Source: Pseudonocardia cypriaca
Lineage (GTDB): Bacteria > Actinomycetota > Actinomycetes > Mycobacteriales > Pseudonocardiaceae
Assembly (NCBI RefSeq): GCF_006717045.1
Contig: NZ_VFPH01000001.1
Coordinates: 3,224,001 to 3,288,000 of the forward strand
Direction of reading: 5' to 3'
DNA: 64,000 bases
Under the pieces are notes generated by a model that was given only the letters and a program-made list of their open reading frames with translations, made no database searches and was not told the origin of the DNA. Positions 8,160 to 19,513 of this stretch are shown in pieces; positions within the stretch are counted from its first letter, which is position 1, and each line of letters begins with the position of its first letter. The position numbers and the translations under genes were made by a program.

Positions 8160-9608
8160 TCATCCGGCGGGTGCGGCGACGGCGTCCTCCACGACCGAGA
8201 GCAGCGCCCGGCGGTCGGGTCCGGGCAACGGGTACTGGGGCGCACCACCGCCGGCCGCCAGTGCGCGCTCGGCCGCACCTGGCCGGCCGAGCACCTCGGA
8301 CGGCAGCGTGAGCATCGACGCGATCTCCAGCGCGTCCCGCAGCACGTCGGGGTCGCGTCCGGCGCCTGCCACCAGCGCCTTCCCCACTCTCCCTGCCGGG
8401 TCAGCGGGCGGGCTCGGCACGCCCGCCCGGTCGCGCTCGATCTCGGCGAGCCGGGTGCGGTCGGCCGCGATCGTGGCCCGGTACCAGGGTTCGAGCAGCT
8501 GCGCCGTGCTGTCCCACCACCGCCGGGCAAGGGCGGCCGGCGCGTCGTCGGTTCGCAGCAGGTCGCGCAGGAGCACGGCGTGCCACAGGGCCGTGGACGT
8601 GCCGCGCCCGAGCGTCGGGTTGGTGCACGACCACGCGTCGCCGACCGCGACGACGCCGGTGACGACGGGCTCCCCCTCGCCATCGGGCCCGGCGAAGCGC
8701 CGGATGCGGTCCTCGATGCCCGCCATGACGGCGACGCCGTCGTCGATCGGATCGGCGTCGAGCCAGTGCGCCACGAGTGGGTAGCTGCGCACCGCGGCGC
8801 GCCAGCGGTCCGGGTCGCGCAGGGCGCGCAGCTCCCGGTCGCGTGAGCCCGCGATGATCGTCACCGACCAGGTGTTCCGGTCGGCCGGCAGGGTCAGGAG
8901 CGAGACCGAGTCGTACTGCTGGTTCAGCGATCCGAGCTGGGGCGGCAGGCCGTCGGGGCTGTGGAAGTGCCGCCCGTAGTACACGAAGCCGCACTCCTCG
9001 CGCTCCTCCACGACCCCGGTGACCCCGGCCGCGGCCAGCAGGTCCGGCAGAGCGGAGCGCCGGCCGCCCGCGTCGACGACCAGGTCGGCCGCGAGCACCT
9101 CCCCCTTCCCGGTGACGACGCCCGCGACGTGCGGCACGCCGGCGAGGTCCGAACCCGCGGTCAGGAGGCTCCGCACGGCCACCCCGCGACGGACCCCGAC
9201 GCCGGGCTCGGTCGCCGCGGCCTGCGCGACGACGGCCTCGAGCACGGGACGGCGGGCGGTGAGGACCGCGAACCTGTCGTCGTCGGCGCGCCGGCCGCCG
9301 GTCACGGTGTCCGGGAGCTGCGCCACGACGTCGTAGCGGGCGGCGCCCGCCGCGACGAGCGCCGCGGCGACGTCCGGCAGCTCCGCCTCGAGGAGCCGCC
9401 GGAACCTCGGGAGCATGTAGTGCGGCAGCCGGAACTGCGCGCACCCGCGCCGGTCCCAGTGCCCCCATGCGTCCTGGGGCACCGGCGGCGGCGCGGGGTC
9501 ACGCTCCAGGACGGTGACGTGGTGACCGTCCCTGGCCAGGAGCATCGCGGCACACAGGCCGCTCATCCCGGCCCCGATCACGAGGACATGGCGGCGGGAG
9601 TTCGACAC
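8160..9608 (-). CDS. FAD-dependent monooxygenase-like oxidoreductase
   Basis: A 482-residue protein of the group A flavin monooxygenase/halogenase-like fold. The dinucleotide-binding GAGMSGLCAAMLLARDGH lies at residues 12-29, followed by the acidic end of the second beta strand (VLERD). DAGGRRSALPDLLA follows in mid-protein, and the second FAD motif is GDAWSCTNPTLGRGTSTAL. The DG motif is replaced by DAGGR, which is common in this subgroup. The gene stands alone between the hairpin at 8.05 kb and ctaB, and is absent from the equivalent M. tuberculosis region, so it is an accessory gene. The substrate is unknown. Confidence 0.8.
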   Translation of the reverse strand: MSNSRRHVLVIGAGMSGLCAAMLLARDGHHVTVLERDPAPPPVPQDAWGHWDRRGCAQFRLPHYMLPRFRRLLEAELPDVAAALVAAGAARYDVVAQLPDTVTGGRRADDDRFAVLTARRPVLEAVVAQAAATEPGVGVRRGVAVRSLLTAGSDLAGVPHVAGVVTGKGEVLAADLVVDAGGRRSALPDLLAAAGVTGVVEEREECGFVYYGRHFHSPDGLPPQLGSLNQQYDSVSLLTLPADRNTWSVTIIAGSRDRELRALRDPDRWRAAVRSYPLVAHWLDADPIDDGVAVMAGIEDRIRRFAGPDGEGEPVVTGVVAVGDAWSCTNPTLGRGTSTALWHAVLLRDLLRTDDAPAALARRWWDSTAQLLEPWYRATIAADRTRLAEIERDRAGVPSPPADPAGRVGKALVAGAGRDPDVLRDALEIASMLTLPSEVLGRPGAAERALAAGGGAPQYPLPGPDRRALLSVVEDAVAAPAG

Positions 9609-9651
9609 GCATCGAGGAGCGCGCAGCAGCGCGCGTGATACGTCCGGCCGG

Positions 9652-10617
9652 CTAGAACGCGAGGACCGGGAGTCCGATCGCCGCGTCCACCGCGATCGCG
9701 GCGAACAGGCAGCAGAGGTACACGTTCGAGAGGTGGAACAGCCGCATGGGGCGCGTCTCCACCCCGGCGAGCACGCCGCGGTGCAGGCGGTGGGCCTGCA
9801 GGACGAACCAGGTGCCGCCCAGCGCGGCGACGGCGGCGTAGATCCAGGACGTGGCGGGGAGCAGCAGGAGCGACCACGCGGCCATCACCCACGAGTAGAT
9901 GACGATGCGCCGCGACACCTCCTCCGGCGGAGCCACGACCGGCAGCATCGGGACCTTCGCCGCCGCGTAGTCCTCCCGGTAGCGCATGGCGAGCGCCCAG
10001 AAGTGCGGCGGTGTCCAGAAGAAGATCACACCGAACATCACGAGCGCGGGCCATCCGACCGAGCCGGTGACCGCGGCCCAGCCGATCACCACCGGCATGC
10101 AACCCGCCGCGCCGCCCCACACGATGTTCTGAGAGGTGCGGCGCTTCAGCAGGAGCGTGTAGACGAGCACGTAGAACGCGATGGCGCCGACCGAGAGGCC
10201 CGCGGCCAGCCAGTTGGTGGTGAGCCCGAGCCACACCGCCGACAGCGCGCCGAGGACGAGGCCGAACACCAGTGCGTGCCGGGTGGGCACCTGCCCCTTC
10301 GCGAGCGGCCTGCGGCTGGTGCGCTTCATCACGGCGTCGATGTCGGCGTCGACCACGCAGTTGAGGGCGTGGGCGCTCGCGGCGGCCATCGCGCCGCCCA
10401 CCAGCGTGGCGATGATCAGCCACACCGACGGCACCCCGCGCTCGGCGAGGAACATCGCCGGCACCGTGACCACGAGGAGCTGCTCGATGATCCGGGTCTT
10501 CGTGAGCCCGAGGTAGGCGCGCACGGTGTCCCGCAACCGCTCCCAGCCGCCCCGCCGAGCACCGGCGGAGCCCTGCTCGGGGTGGCCCGGGCGGGACACG
10601 GGCAGAGTCACCGGCAC
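9652..10617 (-). CDS. ctaB: Protoheme IX farnesyltransferase (heme O synthase)
   Basis: A 321-residue UbiA-type prenyltransferase that adds farnesyl to heme B, giving heme O for CtaA. Visible family motifs are LTKTRIIEQLLV near residue 38, the first Asp-rich motif NCVVDADIDAVMKRTSRRPL, and TPPHFWALAMRYREDYAAAKVPMLPVV in the second half. Eight to nine helices are predicted. The GTG start at 10617 has a GAGG element a few bases upstream. The gene is divergent from the pentose phosphate operon, the same arrangement as ctaB/tkt in mycobacteria. Confidence 0.94.
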   Translation of the reverse strand: MPVTLPVSRPGHPEQGSAGARRGGWERLRDTVRAYLGLTKTRIIEQLLVVTVPAMFLAERGVPSVWLIIATLVGGAMAAASAHALNCVVDADIDAVMKRTSRRPLAKGQVPTRHALVFGLVLGALSAVWLGLTTNWLAAGLSVGAIAFYVLVYTLLLKRRTSQNIVWGGAAGCMPVVIGWAAVTGSVGWPALVMFGVIFFWTPPHFWALAMRYREDYAAAKVPMLPVVAPPEEVSRRIVIYSWVMAAWSLLLLPATSWIYAAVAALGGTWFVLQAHRLHRGVLAGVETRPMRLFHLSNVYLCCLFAAIAVDAAIGLPVLAF

Positions 10618-10760
10618 AACCTCGATCCGCGTGGTGGGGAACTCGGCGGAACCCGAGTTCTACGGCTTGTCGATGGTAGCCCGGGGCATGCCGGCCCCCT
10701 CGGCCGGGTAGACCCGTGCGGACCGGCGGCGCGAGATCACACGCGGCCGTGCGAGGTGAC

Positions 10761-10766
10761 TAGGCT
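10761..10766 (+). promoter_or_regulatory. Candidate -10 element for the tkt operon
   Basis: TAGGCT lies 79 bases before the tkt GTG, in the 228-base ctaB-tkt gap. It fits TANNNT, but no convincing -35 box is visible. The leader downstream contains no riboswitch that I recognise. Confidence 0.3.
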
Positions 10767-10845
10767 GGCCGTCGAGCGAGTCAGCGCTGTGCGGTCGCAC
10801 CGAGGCGTACCGCCTGCACATCCCATCCGAACCGAGGGAAGAGCT

Positions 10846-12933
<2,088 letters not shown>

Positions 12934-12946
12934 GGAGGAACAACCA

Positions 12947-14056
12947 ATGAGCAACGATCGACTCGGGCAGCTGGCCGCGGCCGGGGTGTCCATCTGGCTG
13001 GACGACCTGTCCCGCGAGCGCCTGAACAGCGGCAACCTGCAGGAGCTGATCACCGACAAGCACGTCGTCGGGGTCACCACCAACCCCACGATCTTCGCGG
13101 GCGCGCTCGCGAAGGGCGAGGCCTACGACGCCCAGGTCCGGGAGCTGGCCGCCCGCGGCGCGTCGGTCGAGGACGCGGTCCGCGAGATCACCGTCGCCGA
13201 CGTCCAGCAGGCCTGCGACGTCTTCAGCGGCACCTGGGAGACCACGGGCGGCGTCGACGGGCGCGTCTCGCTCGAGGTCGACCCCGGCCTCGCCCGCGAC
13301 ACCGAGGGCACCGTCGCCCAGGCCCTCGACCTGTGGAAGGCCGTCGACCGGCCCAACCTGCTGGTCAAGATCCCGGCCACCGAGGCGGGCCTGCCGGCGA
13401 TCACCCGCGCGCTCGCCGAGGGCGTGAGCGTGAACGTGACGCTGATCTTCTCGGTGGAGCGCTACCGCGCCGTGATGGACGCCTACCTGGACGGGCTGGA
13501 GCAGGCCGCCGCCAACGGGCACCAGCTCGCAGGCATCGCCTCGGTGGCGAGCTTCTTCGTCTCCCGGGTCGACACCGAGATCGACAAGCGGCTGGAGGCG
13601 ATCGGCTCCGACGAGGCGCTCGCCCTGCGCGGCAAGGCCGGCGTAGCCAACTCGCGCCTGGCCTACGCCGCCTACCAGGAGGTCTTCTCCTCGGACCGGT
13701 GGAAGGCGCTGGAGGCGAAGGGCGCGCGCAAGCAGCGGCCGCTGTGGGCGTCGACGGGCGTGAAGAACCCGGACTACTCCGACACGCTCTACGTCACCGA
13801 ACTCGTCGTTGCCGACACCGTCAACACGATGCCGGAGAAGACGCTGCTCGCCTTCGCCGACCACGGTGAGGTGCACGGCGACCGCGTCACCGGCACGGCC
13901 GCCGAGGCGCAGGAGGTGTTCGACGCACTGGAGCGGGTCGGCATCGACCTGACCGACGTCTTCCTCGTGCTGGAGGACGAGGGCGTCGACAAGTTCGAGA
14001 AGTCCTGGACCGAGCTCGGCGACACCGTCACCGGGCAGCTGGAGCAGGCGCGCTAG
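12947..14056 (+). CDS. tal: Transaldolase
   Basis: A 369-residue class I aldolase that moves a dihydroxyacetone unit between sugar phosphates. The Schiff-base lysine is in NLLVKIPATEAG (about residue 143), and the N-terminal signature GVTTNPTIF is intact. TGAGGAGGAACAACC before the ATG is a strong ribosome-binding site; the gap after tkt is only 13 bases. Length and motifs fit the longer actinobacterial TalB group. Confidence 0.97.
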   Translation: MSNDRLGQLAAAGVSIWLDDLSRERLNSGNLQELITDKHVVGVTTNPTIFAGALAKGEAYDAQVRELAARGASVEDAVREITVADVQQACDVFSGTWETTGGVDGRVSLEVDPGLARDTEGTVAQALDLWKAVDRPNLLVKIPATEAGLPAITRALAEGVSVNVTLIFSVERYRAVMDAYLDGLEQAAANGHQLAGIASVASFFVSRVDTEIDKRLEAIGSDEALALRGKAGVANSRLAYAAYQEVFSSDRWKALEAKGARKQRPLWASTGVKNPDYSDTLYVTELVVADTVNTMPEKTLLAFADHGEVHGDRVTGTAAEAQEVFDALERVGIDLTDVFLVLEDEGVDKFEKSWTELGDTVTGQLEQAR

Positions 14057-14084
14057 CAGCAGCGAGCCGGAGGGGAACGCAGCG

Positions 14085-15614
14085 GTGACCGCGCGACCGG
14101 TGCCGTCCGAGGCGGAGCTGCTCGCGCGCCTCGTCGAGGGCGGCGTCGCCGCCCGCATCGCGGACGGCGACGCGGGGTTGTGGCCCCGGGTCGCCCGGCC
14201 GGGGTGGATGGGCGCGGTGCGCGCGGCGCGGCCGCTGGTCGGCGAGGTCGCGGCACTGGCCGAGCAACGCCGGGTGGTGGGCCAGGTCCGCGTGCTGCTC
14301 GCCGCGGCGGGCGGCGCCGGCATCGCCGCCGAGGCGCTCACCGGGTCCGACCCGCGCCTCGTCGTCCTGGACACCACCGATCCCCCGCAGGTCGCCGACG
14401 CACTCGCCGGCGAGCTCGCCGCCACGGTGCTCGTCCTGTCGGCACCGCCCGGCGAGGACCCCGAGCCGGTACGGCTGCTGCGGGACACGGTGCACGCCGC
14501 GTTCCGGGCCGAGGGCCTCGACCCCGACGCGCACACCGTCGTCGTCACGCCGCCGGACGGGCCGCTGCTGCCGGCGGACACGGGCCCGGACGGCGCCATC
14601 ACCAACGGCACCGTCGTCGTGCTCGGACCCGACGACGTCGACGGCCCATGGGCCGCCTTCACCGCGTACGCGCTCGTGCCCGCCGGGCTCGCAGGCGTCG
14701 ACGCGGGGGCGGTGCTCACCGAAGCGGGCACGGTCCGGGCCGAGCTCGCCACCGCCGGCGGGGACGCGCTGGGCCTCGGTGCGCTGCTCGCCTCCGCTCC
14801 CGCGGTCGCGCTCGCCGCACCGGCCGCGCCCGCACTCGCCGAATGGGCGGCTCAGCTCGTGGCCGGCGGTCTCGGCAAGGACGGCCAGGGCCCGGTGCCG
14901 GTGGTGGTGGAGGGCCCGAACGCCCCGGAGTGGGGCACGCTGCCCGCCGTCGGGCTGGGGGACGTGCCCGGAGCGGTCTTCGCCACCCGCGGATCGGTGG
15001 CCGAGCAGATGGCCACCTGGCAACACGCGGTCGCGGCGGCGGCGCACGTGCTCGGCGTCGACCCCACCGATCGGCCGGACGCGCTCGCCACCCCGGCCGC
15101 CGTCACCGACCACGGGCCGGCGTTCACCGAAGCGGGGGTGGCCGTCCACGCCGGCGACTGGCTGCCGGCGGGCACCGCGACCGTCGCCGACGCCCTGCGT
15201 GCCTTCATCGGGGACGCGCTGGTGGGCCCGGATGACGACAGCGGGGCCCGCCACCTCGCGCTGCACGCCTACCTCGACCGGATCGAGGACGCCTCCGCCG
15301 CCGTGCTGCGCGCGGAGCTCGCCCGCCGCACCGGCCTCCCCACGACGTTCGGATGGGCGCCGCGCTGCCTCACCGGTAGCGGCCAGCACGCGAAGGGCGG
15401 CCCGCCCGCCACCCGCGTCTGCCAGCTCACCGCCGATCCCGACGACCCAGGCCTTCGCCCGGAGGCCGCCGCCGCCCTCGACGCCGTCCAGCAGGGGCTC
15501 GCGGAGGCCGACGCCGCCGCGCTCACCGCCCGCGGACGCCCCGTGCTGCGCCTCCACTTCACCGACCGGGTGGCCGGCCTGGTCACCCTGGCGCGCGCCG
15601 TGCAGCAGCTGTAG
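14085..15614 (+). CDS. Glucose-6-phosphate isomerase-like protein with eroded substrate-binding motifs
   Basis: A 509-residue protein placed where actinomycetes have pgi between tal and zwf. The overall fold can be followed: VLDTTDPPQVADAL at about 94-107, YALVPAGLAGVDAG at about 195-208 and LPTTFGWAPRCLTGSGQHAKGGPP at about 418-441, the last close to the family's C-terminal block. The sugar-phosphate isomerase landmarks expected from memory are lost. The glycine-rich GMGGSSLA-type loop reads AAAGGAGIA, the S-x-SGST phosphate loop reads LSAPPGEDPE, and the GRYSALT-type motif reads GPWAAFT. Third-position GC is high and the frame intact, so it is expressed protein rather than obvious debris. 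It may be inactive or structural/regulatory. GTG 14085 follows GGAGGGG. Confidence 0.75.
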   Translation: MTARPVPSEAELLARLVEGGVAARIADGDAGLWPRVARPGWMGAVRAARPLVGEVAALAEQRRVVGQVRVLLAAAGGAGIAAEALTGSDPRLVVLDTTDPPQVADALAGELAATVLVLSAPPGEDPEPVRLLRDTVHAAFRAEGLDPDAHTVVVTPPDGPLLPADTGPDGAITNGTVVVLGPDDVDGPWAAFTAYALVPAGLAGVDAGAVLTEAGTVRAELATAGGDALGLGALLASAPAVALAAPAAPALAEWAAQLVAGGLGKDGQGPVPVVVEGPNAPEWGTLPAVGLGDVPGAVFATRGSVAEQMATWQHAVAAAAHVLGVDPTDRPDALATPAAVTDHGPAFTEAGVAVHAGDWLPAGTATVADALRAFIGDALVGPDDDSGARHLALHAYLDRIEDASAAVLRAELARRTGLPTTFGWAPRCLTGSGQHAKGGPPATRVCQLTADPDDPGLRPEAAAALDAVQQGLAEADAAALTARGRPVLRLHFTDRVAGLVTLARAVQQL

Positions 15615-15672
15615 GAGACCTGGGATGATCCCCGCAACCCGAGCAATCGACCAAAGTCCAGCGAGGAGTGAG

Positions 15673-17223
15673 ATGAGCACCGCCACGTCCGCGGCAGCGG
15701 GGTGGACCAACCCGCTGCGCGACCCGCGGGACAAGCGGCTTCCCCGGATCGCGGGACCGTGCAGCCTGGTCATCTTCGGGGTCACCGGCGACCTGTCGCG
15801 CAAGAAGCTCATGCCCGCGATCTACGACCTCGCCAACCGGGGGCTCCTGCCGCCGGGCTTCGCCCTCACCGGCTTCGCCCGCCGCGACTGGGCCGACCAG
15901 GACTTCGGCCAGGTCGTGTACAACGCGGTCAAGGAGCACGCCCGCACGCCGTTCCGCCAGCACGTGTGGGACCGGCTCGCCGAGGGCTTCCGGTTCGTCT
16001 CCGGCAGCTTCGACGACGACGACGCGTTCGACCGGCTCGAGGAGACCGTCCAGGCGCTCGACCGGGAGCGCGGCACGGCCGGCAACCACGCGTTCTACCT
16101 GTCGATCCCGCCCGGCGCGTTCCCGGTGGTGCTCAAGCAGCTCGCGCGCTCCGGCCTGGCGAAGCAGGACGGCCAGGGCTGGCGCCGAGTGGTCATCGAG
16201 AAGCCGTTCGGGCACGACCTGAAGTCGGCCATCGAGCTCAACGAGATCGTCAACGACGTCTTCCCCGAGGACTCGGTCTTCCGGATCGACCACTACCTCG
16301 GCAAGGAGACGGTGCAGAACATCCTGGCGCTGCGCTTCGCCAACCAGCTGTTCGAGCCGATCTGGAACAGCCACTACGTCGACAGCGTGCAGATCACGAT
16401 GGCCGAGGACATCGGCCTGGGCGGGCGTGCCGGCTACTACGACGGCATCGGTGCCGCCCGGGACGTCATCCAGAACCACCTGCTCCAGCTGCTCGCCTTC
16501 ACCGCGATGGAGGAGCCGGTCTCGTTCTCCTCCAACGAGCTGCGCATCGAGAAGATCAAGATCCTCAACGCGACGAAGCTCATCGGCCCGCTCGACGAGA
16601 CCACCGCGCGCGGGCAGTACACCGGCGGCTGGCAGGGCGGCGAGAAGGTCAAGGGTCTCACCGAGGAGGAGGGGTTCGACCCCAACTCCCGCACCGAGAC
16701 GTTCGCGGCCATCACCTGCGAGGTCGACACCCGGCGCTGGGCGGGCGTGCCGTTCTACCTGCGCACCGGCAAGCGGCTCGGCAGGCGCGTCACCGAGATC
16801 GCGGTGATCTTCAAGCGGGCCCCGCACCTGCCGTTCGACGCCACCATGACCGAGGAGCTCGGGCAGAACGCGTTCGTCATCCGCGTGCAGCCGGACGAGG
16901 GCGTCACGATGCGGTTCGGCTCCAAGGTGCCCGGCAGCCAGATGGAGGTCCGGGACGTGTCCATGGACTTCGGCTACGGCTCGGCCTTCACCGAGGCCTC
17001 TCCCGAGGCGTACGAGCGGCTGATCCTGGACGTGCTGCTCGGCGAGCCGTCGCTCTTCCCGGTCAACGCCGAGGTCGAGCGGTCCTGGGAGATCCTCGAC
17101 CCGGTGATCGACCACTGGACGCGGCAGGAGAAGGGTCCCGACCCGTACCCGGCGGGGAGCTGGGGTCCGGAGTCGGCGGGCGCCATGCTCGCCCGGACCG
17201 GCCGCAACTGGCGCCGGCCGTGA
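15673..17223 (+). CDS. zwf: Glucose-6-phosphate 1-dehydrogenase
   Basis: A 516-residue enzyme that oxidises glucose 6-phosphate to 6-phosphogluconolactone with NADP. The coenzyme motif is IFGVTGDLSRKKLMPAIYDL (about 35-54), the active-site segment is RIDHYLGKETVQN with the catalytic His (about 210), and EKPFGHDL is conserved. The ATG at 15673 sits behind GAGGAGTGAG; an in-frame ATG at 15625 lacks a ribosome-binding site. Actinobacterial Zwf of this type needs OpcA, encoded next. Confidence 0.97.
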   Translation: MSTATSAAAGWTNPLRDPRDKRLPRIAGPCSLVIFGVTGDLSRKKLMPAIYDLANRGLLPPGFALTGFARRDWADQDFGQVVYNAVKEHARTPFRQHVWDRLAEGFRFVSGSFDDDDAFDRLEETVQALDRERGTAGNHAFYLSIPPGAFPVVLKQLARSGLAKQDGQGWRRVVIEKPFGHDLKSAIELNEIVNDVFPEDSVFRIDHYLGKETVQNILALRFANQLFEPIWNSHYVDSVQITMAEDIGLGGRAGYYDGIGAARDVIQNHLLQLLAFTAMEEPVSFSSNELRIEKIKILNATKLIGPLDETTARGQYTGGWQGGEKVKGLTEEEGFDPNSRTETFAAITCEVDTRRWAGVPFYLRTGKRLGRRVTEIAVIFKRAPHLPFDATMTEELGQNAFVIRVQPDEGVTMRFGSKVPGSQMEVRDVSMDFGYGSAFTEASPEAYERLILDVLLGEPSLFPVNAEVERSWEILDPVIDHWTRQEKGPDPYPAGSWGPESAGAMLARTGRNWRRP

Positions 17224-17250
17224 GGAAGATGCAGTGAGGAGAACAGGGCC

Positions 17251-18213
17251 ATGATCGTCGACCTTCCCTCGAGCAACACCTCGGCCGTCAACCGCAAGCT
17301 GGTCGAGATGCGGGCGAGCGGCGGCGCGCTGACGATGAGCCGCGTGCTCACGCTGGTGATCGTCACCGAGGACGGCAGCGGGATCGAGGACTCGATCGCC
17401 GCGGCCAACTCCGCGAGCCACGAGCACCCCTGCCGGATCATCGTGCTGGCCCGCGGCCAGCGGAGAGCCGCACCCCGGCTGGACGCCCAGATCCGGGTGG
17501 GCGGCGACGCGGGCGCCAGCGAGGTCATCGTGCTGCGCGGCTACGGCCCGCTCGCCTCCGACGATGCGGGCGCCGGGATGGTGGTGCCGCTGCTGCTGCC
17601 CGACGCACCCATCGTGGCGTGGTGGCCGGAGGAGGCACCGGCCGTCCCGTCGGACGACCCGGTCGGCAAGCTGGCGACACGCCGCATCACGGACGCGCTG
17701 TCGGCGAAGAACCCGCTGAAGGCGTTCGAGCAGCGGCGCGCGCACTACGTCGCGGGCGACACGGACCTCACCTGGACCCGGCTCACCCCGTGGCGCGCGC
17801 TGCTCGCCACGGCGCTCGACGCACCGCCGTTCGAGCCGGTCACCAACGTGGTCGTCGCGGGCGAGGCGGTCTCCCCGTCCACCGAGCTGCTCGCCGGCTG
17901 GCTCGCGGTGCGCCTGGACTGCAAGGTCAAGCGCTCCCCCGCCGCGTCCGGTCCCGGCGTGGTGTCGGTGCGGCTGGAACGCCGCTCCGGGCCCGTCGAG
18001 CTCGTGCGCCCGGACGGGAAGGTGGGCACGCTGCGCCAGCCCGGGCAGCCCGACCGGCTGGTCGCGCTCGCCCGCCGCGAGGTGCGTGACTGCCTCGCGG
18101 AGGAGCTGCGCAGGCTCGACGCCGACGAGATCTACGGCGCCGCGCTCGACGGCGTGGGCAGGGTCGCCCGCGGCCGCACACCGGTGAGCGTCCCGGCGCT
18201 GGCCGGCGCGTGA
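17251..18213 (+). CDS. opcA: Glucose-6-phosphate dehydrogenase assembly protein OpcA
   Basis: A 320-residue protein, found in actinobacteria and cyanobacteria, that activates or assembles Zwf. Family features seen are SRVLTLVIVT near residue 30, HPCRIIVLAR near 65, the LPDAPIVAWWPEEAP block in the middle (about 117-131) and SRR-type ITDALSA. A GAGGAG site lies in the 27-base gap after zwf. The stop overlaps the pgl start (TGATG). Confidence 0.95.
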   Translation: MIVDLPSSNTSAVNRKLVEMRASGGALTMSRVLTLVIVTEDGSGIEDSIAAANSASHEHPCRIIVLARGQRRAAPRLDAQIRVGGDAGASEVIVLRGYGPLASDDAGAGMVVPLLLPDAPIVAWWPEEAPAVPSDDPVGKLATRRITDALSAKNPLKAFEQRRAHYVAGDTDLTWTRLTPWRALLATALDAPPFEPVTNVVVAGEAVSPSTELLAGWLAVRLDCKVKRSPAASGPGVVSVRLERRSGPVELVRPDGKVGTLRQPGQPDRLVALARREVRDCLAEELRRLDADEIYGAALDGVGRVARGRTPVSVPALAGA

Positions 18214-18992
18214 TGCCCACCCCGGACATCGCGGTCCACGCGAACCCGGACGTCCTCGCGGCGGCGGTGGCCGCCCGGCTGGTCACCAAGCTCGTCGACC
18301 TGCAGGCCGGGGGCAACACACCGAAGATCGTGCTCACCGGCGGCGGCACCGGCATCGCGGTGCTGGAGCAGCTGCGCGCCTCCGTGGCCCGCGACGCCGT
18401 CGACTGGGGCAAGGTCGAGTTCTACTGGGGCGACGAGCGGTTCCTGCCGCCCGGCGACCCGGAGCGCAACGAGACACAGGCCCGCGACGCGCTGCTCGAC
18501 CACGTCCCGGTCGATCCGGCGAAGGTGTTCGCGATGGGCGCCGACACCGGCACCGGGCCCGCGGGCGCCGAGGCCGCAGCCGAGGCGTACGCGGAGGTCC
18601 TCCGGCAGGCGGCCCGACCGGAGGACCACGGCCCCGTGCCGATGTTCGACGTGCTCATGCTCGGCATGGGCGGGGAGGGCCACACCGCGTCGGTCTTCCC
18701 GCACTCCCCCGCCGTGTACGAGACCGAGCGCACGGTCGTGGCCGTCCACGGCTGCCCGAAGCCACCGCCGACCCGGGTGTCGCTCACACTGCCGGCGATC
18801 CGCCGCGCGGCGGAGGTCTGGATCATGACGACCGGTGAGGGGAAGGCCGCGGCGGTCGCCATGGCGCTCGGCGGGGCTGGTGAGGTCGCGATCCCGGTGG
18901 CCGGGGCGCAGGGCAGGCGGCGCACCCGCTGGCTGCTCGACCGCTCCGCGGCGACCAAGCTCCCCCGCGACCTGGTGCCCCCGATCGGGTGA
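18213..18992 (+). CDS. pgl: 6-phosphogluconolactonase
   Basis: A 259-residue sugar-phosphate hydrolase of the NagB/DevB fold that opens the Zwf product. Signature elements are LTGGGTGIAVLEQL (phosphate-binding loop), WGDERFLPPGDPERNE and LMLGMGGEGHTASVFPHSPA. ATG at 18213 overlaps the opcA TGA by one base; GTG at 18210 is an equally coupled alternative one residue longer. It completes the oxidative branch encoded in this operon; gnd is not in the window. Confidence 0.95.
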   Translation: MPTPDIAVHANPDVLAAAVAARLVTKLVDLQAGGNTPKIVLTGGGTGIAVLEQLRASVARDAVDWGKVEFYWGDERFLPPGDPERNETQARDALLDHVPVDPAKVFAMGADTGTGPAGAEAAAEAYAEVLRQAARPEDHGPVPMFDVLMLGMGGEGHTASVFPHSPAVYETERTVVAVHGCPKPPPTRVSLTLPAIRRAAEVWIMTTGEGKAAAVAMALGGAGEVAIPVAGAQGRRRTRWLLDRSAATKLPRDLVPPIG

Positions 18993-19032
18993 CGCCTTCG
19001 AAGGCCCGCGAGCCCGCCGGAGCGGAGGCAAT

Positions 19033-19461
19033 TTGACGCTGCTCCACGTAGTTGTCGACGGAGCGAACGTCGTGGGTTCGCGACCGGACGGCTGGTGGCG
19101 CGACCGGGAGGGCGCCGCCCGCCGGCTGGCCGGCCGGATCGCGGCCGCGCTCACCACCGATCGGGCCGGGCTGGCGGAGGCGTTCGGCCATCCCGGCGCC
19201 GAGCTGCAGGTGCACCTGGTGCTGGAGGGTGCCGCCGCCCGGGTCGAGGATCTGCCGACGCACCCGCGGCTCACGATCGTCCGGGCCGAGGCCGACGGCG
19301 ACTCCACGATCGCGGCGCTGGCAGCCGACCTGGTCACCGACGGCAGCGGCGGCCCGCTCGTCGTCGTGACGGCCGACCGCGCCCTCCGCGAACGGGTTCG
19401 CGGCTCGGGAGCCGTCACGACCGGCCCGGGCACCCTCCTGAACGCCCTCCCCGCCCCTTAG
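19033..19461 (+). CDS. Small PIN/NYN-domain protein (putative RNA-processing nuclease)
   Basis: A 142-residue protein. LHVVVDGANVVGS near the N-terminus and LVVVTADRALRERVRGSG near residue 113-130 are the acidic motifs of PIN/NYN nucleases, which coordinate metal ions and cut RNA. One more acidic patch (EADGDSTIA) lies between them, as expected. The start is TTG at 19033: GGAGG at 19023-19027 sits five bases before it and no ATG or GTG gives an intact N-terminus. It follows pgl by 40 bases and is probably the last gene of the pentose phosphate operon; M. tuberculosis has an uncharacterised gene (Rv1444c) in this place. The substrate is unknown. Confidence 0.75.
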   Translation: MTLLHVVVDGANVVGSRPDGWWRDREGAARRLAGRIAAALTTDRAGLAEAFGHPGAELQVHLVLEGAAARVEDLPTHPRLTIVRAEADGDSTIAALAADLVTDGSGGPLVVVTADRALRERVRGSGAVTTGPGTLLNALPAP

Positions 19462-19513
19462 GGCTCCCGCACGTTTCGTGTGGACGCAGCCGGCGCGGTG
19501 ATCGCCCCAGGAA

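Noticed and set aside
19033..19461. The PIN/NYN gene as a VapC-type toxin
   Set aside because: The DGAN start and TADRALRERV block fit NYN/YacP-like proteins better than VapC, and no antitoxin gene is next to it.
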